A DNA stretch of 5,240 nucleotides from Candidatus Methylomirabilota bacterium (GTDB lineage Bacteria; Methylomirabilota; Methylomirabilia; Methylomirabilales; 2-02-FULL-66-22): NCBI GenBank assembly GCA_016209725.1, contig JACQVO010000002.1, positions 1 through 5,240 on the forward strand, written 5' to 3'. Made by a program: the position numbers and the translations under genes. Position 1 is the first letter of the stretch; every line of letters begins with the position of its first letter. Below the pieces are notes generated by a model. It saw nothing but the letters and a program-made list of their open reading frames with translations, had not been told where the DNA came from and did not search any database. Below, in pieces: positions 3,943 through 5,240 of the stretch.

Positions 3943-4163
3943 CAGTGTCGCCTGCTCCCCGACCGTGCGCCCGCTGATCGGCGGTCTCACGACTACCGAT
4001 GGGCGAAGTACGGCTCCTCGGTGGTAGACGTCCTCCGATCATCTGTTCCAACTTCTCCTCGGCGGTCGTGCACCGCACATGCACAATCGCTCCAGAGACA
4101 AGCCGCGTTCCCTCATCACGACCAATCCTATCTCCACATTTTCACAGACCATCATTACCTCCT
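3943..4163. other. 221-base gap inside the array
   Basis: This is the longest tRNA-free stretch in the array other than the HNH gene. No cloverleaf was found on either strand. It holds the possible 38-aa ORF described separately, a small GTGCA/TGCAC hairpin (near 4068-4084) and an imperfect CTACC...GGTAG inverted repeat (near 3993-4026). The part near 4100-4160 is richer in A+T than the rest of the array. Confidence 0.5.
4039..4155 (-). CDS. Possible 38-aa peptide gene within the array
   Basis: A strong AGGAGGT immediately follows the CCA of tRNA-Ser(GGA), and two adjacent ATGs come next (4155 and 4152). The first is very close to the ribosome site, so the second may be used. The reading is MMVCENVEIGLVVMRERGLS, then LERLCMCG and a basic tail ending WNR, stop TGA 4039-4041. 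It has three Cys. Protein-like sequence continues in another frame near 4010-4080 (CTTAEEKLEQMIGG), so this could be a frameshifted remnant. The arrangement copies that of the HNH gene: ribosome site right after a tRNA CCA. No homologue is recognised. Confidence 0.4.
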   Translation of the reverse strand: MMVCENVEIGLVVMRERGLSLERLCMCGARPPRRSWNR

Positions 4164-4248
4164 TGGCGGAGGAGAGGAGACTCGAACTCCTATGCGTGTG
4201 ACCGCGCCTGGCCTCCAACCAGGTGCCCTACCATTAGGCGACTCCTCC
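4164..4248 (-). tRNA. tRNA-Ser(GGA)
   Basis: The acceptor GGAGGAG/CTCCTCC is perfect, with G73 (serine discriminator) and encoded CCA. The anticodon arm CCTGG-TTGGAGG-CCAGG carries GGA after U33. A 15-base variable arm with a GCG/CGC stem marks it as class II, as expected for serine. The D arm is GCCT-AATGGTA-GGGC. Confidence 0.94.
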
Positions 4249-4249
4249 A

Positions 4250-4341
4250 TGGCGGAGGGTCAGGGATTTGAACCCCGGCTGGGCTGTCGCCCAGGCTTCG
4301 CGGTAGCAACGCGACCCCTTACCGGACTCGGGCAACCCTCC
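4250..4341 (-). tRNA. tRNA-Ser(GCT)
   Basis: The acceptor GGAGGGT/ACCCTCC is perfect, with G73 and encoded CCA. The anticodon arm TCGCG-TTGCTAC-CGCGA carries GCU after U33. The long variable arm contains a CTGGGC/GCCCAG stem (class II). It has a typical serine D arm with a 3-bp stem. T arm CGGGG-TTCAAAT-CCCTG. One-T spacers lie on both sides. Confidence 0.95.
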
Positions 4342-4342
4342 A

Positions 4343-4416
4343 TGGAGCGGGATACCAGACTCGAACTGGTGTAGCCAGGCTGGCGACCTGGGGCCTAGCC
4401 TCTCGGCCAATCCCGC
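4343..4416 (-). tRNA. tRNA-Gly(GCC)
   Basis: The acceptor GCGGGAT/ATCCCGC is perfect, with U73 (usual for bacterial glycine tRNA) and encoded CCA. The anticodon arm CCAGG-TCGCCAG-CCTGG carries GCC but with C33. The D arm is GCC-GAGAGGCTA-GGC, the variable loop is short and the T arm ACCAG-TTCGAGT-CTGGT is normal. Confidence 0.93.
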
Positions 4417-4417
4417 A

Positions 4418-4493
4418 TGGTGGAGCAGGAAGGACTCGAACCCTCGACCTCCCGCTTGCAGGGCGGGTGCTCTCCCTGGTGAGCTACTGCCCC
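4418..4493 (-). tRNA. tRNA-Ala(TGC)
   Basis: The acceptor GGGGCAG/CTGCTCC carries the alanine G3-U70 pair, with A73 and encoded CCA. The D arm is GCTC-ACCAGGGA-GAGC. The anticodon arm CCCGC-CCTGCAA-GCGGG carries UGC with C33. The T arm is GAGGG-TTCGAGT-CCTTC. It completes an alanine trio with GGC and CGC. Confidence 0.94.
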
Positions 4494-4494
4494 A

Positions 4495-4568
4495 TGGAGC
4501 CGGTGAGAGGAGTCGAACCTCCGTTTCTGGTTTACGAAACCAGCGCCTTGCCACTAGACGACACCGGC
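4495..4568 (-). tRNA. tRNA-Thr(CGT)
   Basis: The acceptor GCCGGTG/CACCGGC is perfect, with U73 and encoded CCA. The anticodon arm CTGGT-TTCGTAA-ACCAG carries CGU after U33. The D arm is GTCT-AGTGGCA-AGGC, with one G-U pair. The T arm is GGAGG-TTCGACT-CCTCT. It is the third threonine isoacceptor of the array; the two others share U73. Confidence 0.94.
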
Positions 4569-4631
4569 ATGCTTGCGCGATCTCTACGCCTTCGATACTC
4601 AACCCTCTTGTGGCAATGTGCACACCGAACG

Positions 4632-4709
4632 TGGTGGCGGACAGGGGATTCGAACCCCTACGTGACCCGCTTTTAGGGCGGGGCCTCTGCCGACTTGGGC
4701 TACTCCGCC
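4632..4709 (-). tRNA. tRNA-Leu(TAA) anticodon, class I body
   Basis: Acceptor strands GGCGGAG and GTCCGCC pair except for G7-G66, with A73 and encoded CCA. The anticodon arm CCCGC-CCTAAAA-GCGGG carries UAA with C33. The variable loop is only about six bases (TCACGT), whereas bacterial leucine tRNAs have a long arm. T arm AGGGG-TTCGAAT-CCCCT. Its D arm GCC-CAAGTCGGCAGA-GGC resembles those of the next three genes. A 63-base spacer (4569-4631) without recognisable content separates it from tRNA-Thr(CGT). Confidence 0.85.
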
Positions 4710-4710
4710 A

Positions 4711-4787
4711 TGGTACCGGACCTCGGATTCGAACCGAGAACATTCAGCCTCTCAGACTGACGCCTCTGCCAGTTGGGCTAGTCGGCC
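4711..4787 (-). tRNA. tRNA-Leu(GAG) anticodon, class I body, weak acceptor
   Basis: The anticodon arm TCAGT-CTGAGAG-GCTGA carries GAG after U33. The T arm CTCGG-TTCGAAT-CCGAG is perfect, with A73 and encoded CCA. The acceptor is poor: GGCCGAC against GTCCGGT leaves 2-71 (G-G) and 4-69 (C-C) unpaired. The variable loop is ATGTT, too short for a normal leucine tRNA. The acceptor 3' strand and the ACCA end match tRNA-Leu(TAG) partly, hinting at exchange between copies. Confidence 0.82.
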
Positions 4788-4788
4788 A

Positions 4789-4865
4789 TGGTGGCCCCCC
4801 TGGGATTCGAACCCAGAACAACTACGTTCTGAACGTAGCTCCTCTGCCAGTTGGGATAGAGGGCC
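4789..4865 (-). tRNA. tRNA-Leu(CAG) anticodon, class I body
   Basis: The acceptor GGCCCTC/GGGGGCC pairs fully with one U-G, then A73 and encoded CCA. The anticodon arm CTACG-TTCAGAA-CGTAG carries CAG after U33. The variable loop is TTGTT (short). The D arm TCC-CAACTGGCAGA-GGA shares its loop with the neighbouring leucine-anticodon genes. The T arm CTGGG-TTCGAAT-CCCAG is normal. Confidence 0.88.
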
Positions 4866-4867
4866 TT

Positions 4868-4945
4868 TGGTACCGGGGACGCGATTCGAACGCGCACTGT
4901 TCAGCTTCTAAAGCTGCTGCCTCCTGCCAGTTGGGCTACCCCGGC
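4868..4945 (-). tRNA. tRNA-Leu(TAG) anticodon, class I body
   Basis: The acceptor GCCGGGG/CCCCGGT has a G1-U72 pair, A73 and encoded CCA. The anticodon loop TTTAGAA carries UAG after U33; the outermost stem pair is a G-A mismatch. The variable loop is ACAGT (short). The T stem GCGCG/CGCGT closes TTCGAAT. The D arm is GCC-CAACTGGCAGGA-GGC. It is the first of the four consecutive leucine-anticodon genes to be transcribed. Confidence 0.87.
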
Positions 4946-4996
4946 ATCGACGGCTTACTCGGATCTCGGCTACTCCAACCGTATGCTTCTACGGGT

Positions 4997-5012
4997 CGCA
5001 ATCCGCAATCCG
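4997..5012. repeat. Short tandem repeat CGCAATC x2
   Basis: Two adjacent copies of the 7-base unit CGCAATC are followed by CG, inside the 83-base spacer (4946-5028) between tRNA-Arg(GCG) and tRNA-Leu(TAG). A small CCGTA/TACGG hairpin lies beside it (about 4979-4994). Nothing else is recognised in this spacer. Confidence 0.5.
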
Positions 5013-5028
5013 ACTGGGCCGTCACTTC

Positions 5029-5104
5029 TGGCGCTCGCTGGGCGACTCGAACGCCCGACCTCCAGGTCCGCGGCCTGGTGCCCTTCCATCTGGGCCAAGC
5101 GAGC
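5029..5104 (-). tRNA. tRNA-Arg(GCG)
   Basis: The acceptor GCTCGCT/AGCGAGC is perfect, with G73 and encoded CCA. The D arm is GCCC-AGATGGAA-GGGC. The anticodon arm CCAGG-CCGCGGA-CCTGG carries GCG with C33. Bacteria normally read CGU/CGC with ACG edited to inosine; a G34 version is unusual. The T arm GGGCG-TTCGAGT-CGCCC is normal. Confidence 0.92.
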
Positions 5105-5105
5105 A

Positions 5106-5192
5106 TGGCGGAAAGCGGAGGAGTCGAACCCCGGCCCTTGCGAGGCCCCCTGGTTTTCGAGACCAGTTGCTGGCCACCCAGCAGCGCCTTCC
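5106..5192 (-). tRNA. tRNA-Ser(CGA)
   Basis: The acceptor GGAAGGC/GCTTTCC pairs fully with one G-U, then G73 and encoded CCA. The anticodon arm CTGGT-CTCGAAA-ACCAG carries CGA after U33. The variable arm is long (about 15-16 bases with a GCC/GGC stem), as for serine. T stem CGGGG/CCTCC has one mismatch. The D arm can form an unusually long TGCTGG/CCAGCA stem. Confidence 0.92.
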
Positions 5193-5193
5193 A

Positions 5194-5240
5194 TGGTGCC
5201 GTCCCGAGGTCTCGAGCCTCGCGCCTCCTGGGCTTCAACC
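5194..5240 (-). tRNA. tRNA-Phe(GAA), 3' part (cut by window edge)
   Basis: The visible part runs from two bases of the anticodon stem through loop TTGAAGC (GAA after U33), the 3' stem CCAGG, variable AGGCG, T arm CGAGG-CTCGAGA-CCTCG, acceptor strand GGACGGC, A73 and encoded CCA. The 5' half lies beyond the right edge, so the array continues. G37 and C54 are slightly unusual. Confidence 0.85.

Noticed and set aside
4632..4709. Suppressor tRNA reading of the TAA-anticodon gene (CTA anticodon)
   Set aside because: Only a shifted loop gives CTA; the 5-7-5 fold puts UAA at 34-36, which reads the leucine codon UUA.
2614..4743. Long open frames across the tRNA array on both strands
   Set aside because: Their translations repeat tRNA-derived peptides such as GFEPRT/DSNPRP, the known false proteins from T arms read in frame.
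1924..5240. CRISPR-like array because of repeated CCATGG and TTCGAA motifs at 75-90-base spacing
   Set aside because: The repeats are the CCA-T-G junctions and T loops of tRNA genes; no long conserved repeat is present.

Overview
This is a GC-rich bacterial or bacterial mobile-element window in which every supported gene lies on the minus strand. It splits in two: a very compact tRNA array (about 1924-5240, running off the right edge) and, downstream of it, a short run of protein genes of unknown function (1-1585). The genes use Shine-Dalgarno starts, most tRNAs have an encoded CCA end, and there are no introns, so this is bacterial or phage DNA. The taxon cannot be named from the sequence. 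A near-complete, tightly packed tRNA set interrupted by an HNH endonuclease fits a large phage, plasmid or integrative element better than a core chromosomal locus; that is inference.

Array, in order of transcription (right to left): Phe(GAA, cut by the edge), Ser(CGA), Arg(GCG), Leu(TAG), Leu(CAG), Leu(GAG), Leu(TAA), Thr(CGT), Ala(TGC), Gly(GCC), Ser(GCT), Ser(GGA), a 221-nt gap with a possible 38-aa ORF, Gln(TTG), Ala(CGC), Ala(GGC), a hairpin spacer, Cys(GCA), Pro(TGG), Pro(GGG), Pro(CGG), a structured 75-nt spacer, Met(CAT), a second initiator-like Met(CAT), Glu(CTC), Thr(TGT), a Gly-like tRNA whose 3' half precedes its 5' half, Thr(GGT), His(GTG), Ile(GAT), an HNH endonuclease gene, an Arg(TCT)-like tRNA overlapping the end of that gene, Lys(CTT) and Lys(TTT). 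That is 29 tRNA genes plus one rearranged one in about 3.3 kb. Neighbours are usually separated by a single T after CCA; in two places the CC of one tRNA runs straight into the first G of the next.

The array is anomalous in several ways. Eleven of the 29 tRNAs have C instead of the near-universal U at position 33. All four leucine-anticodon tRNAs have short (class I) variable loops, although bacterial tRNA-Leu is normally class II. The Arg(TCT)-like tRNA contains the stop codon of the HNH gene in its D loop. Strong identity elements survive elsewhere: G3:U70 in all three Ala tRNAs, G-1:C73 in His, and long variable arms plus G73 in all three Ser. The Pro, Ala, Thr and Leu boxes each carry a G34/U34/C34 trio, and arginine CGN is read by an unusual GCG anticodon, so the set looks designed to decode without host help.

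Left part: a possible 55-aa ORF (1418-1585), a 153-aa secreted protein (801-1262) and an 85-aa acidic protein (528-785) look like a small operon. A separate promoter with hairpins (about 305-384) then precedes a protein gene cut by the left edge (1-287). No function can be assigned to these with confidence.
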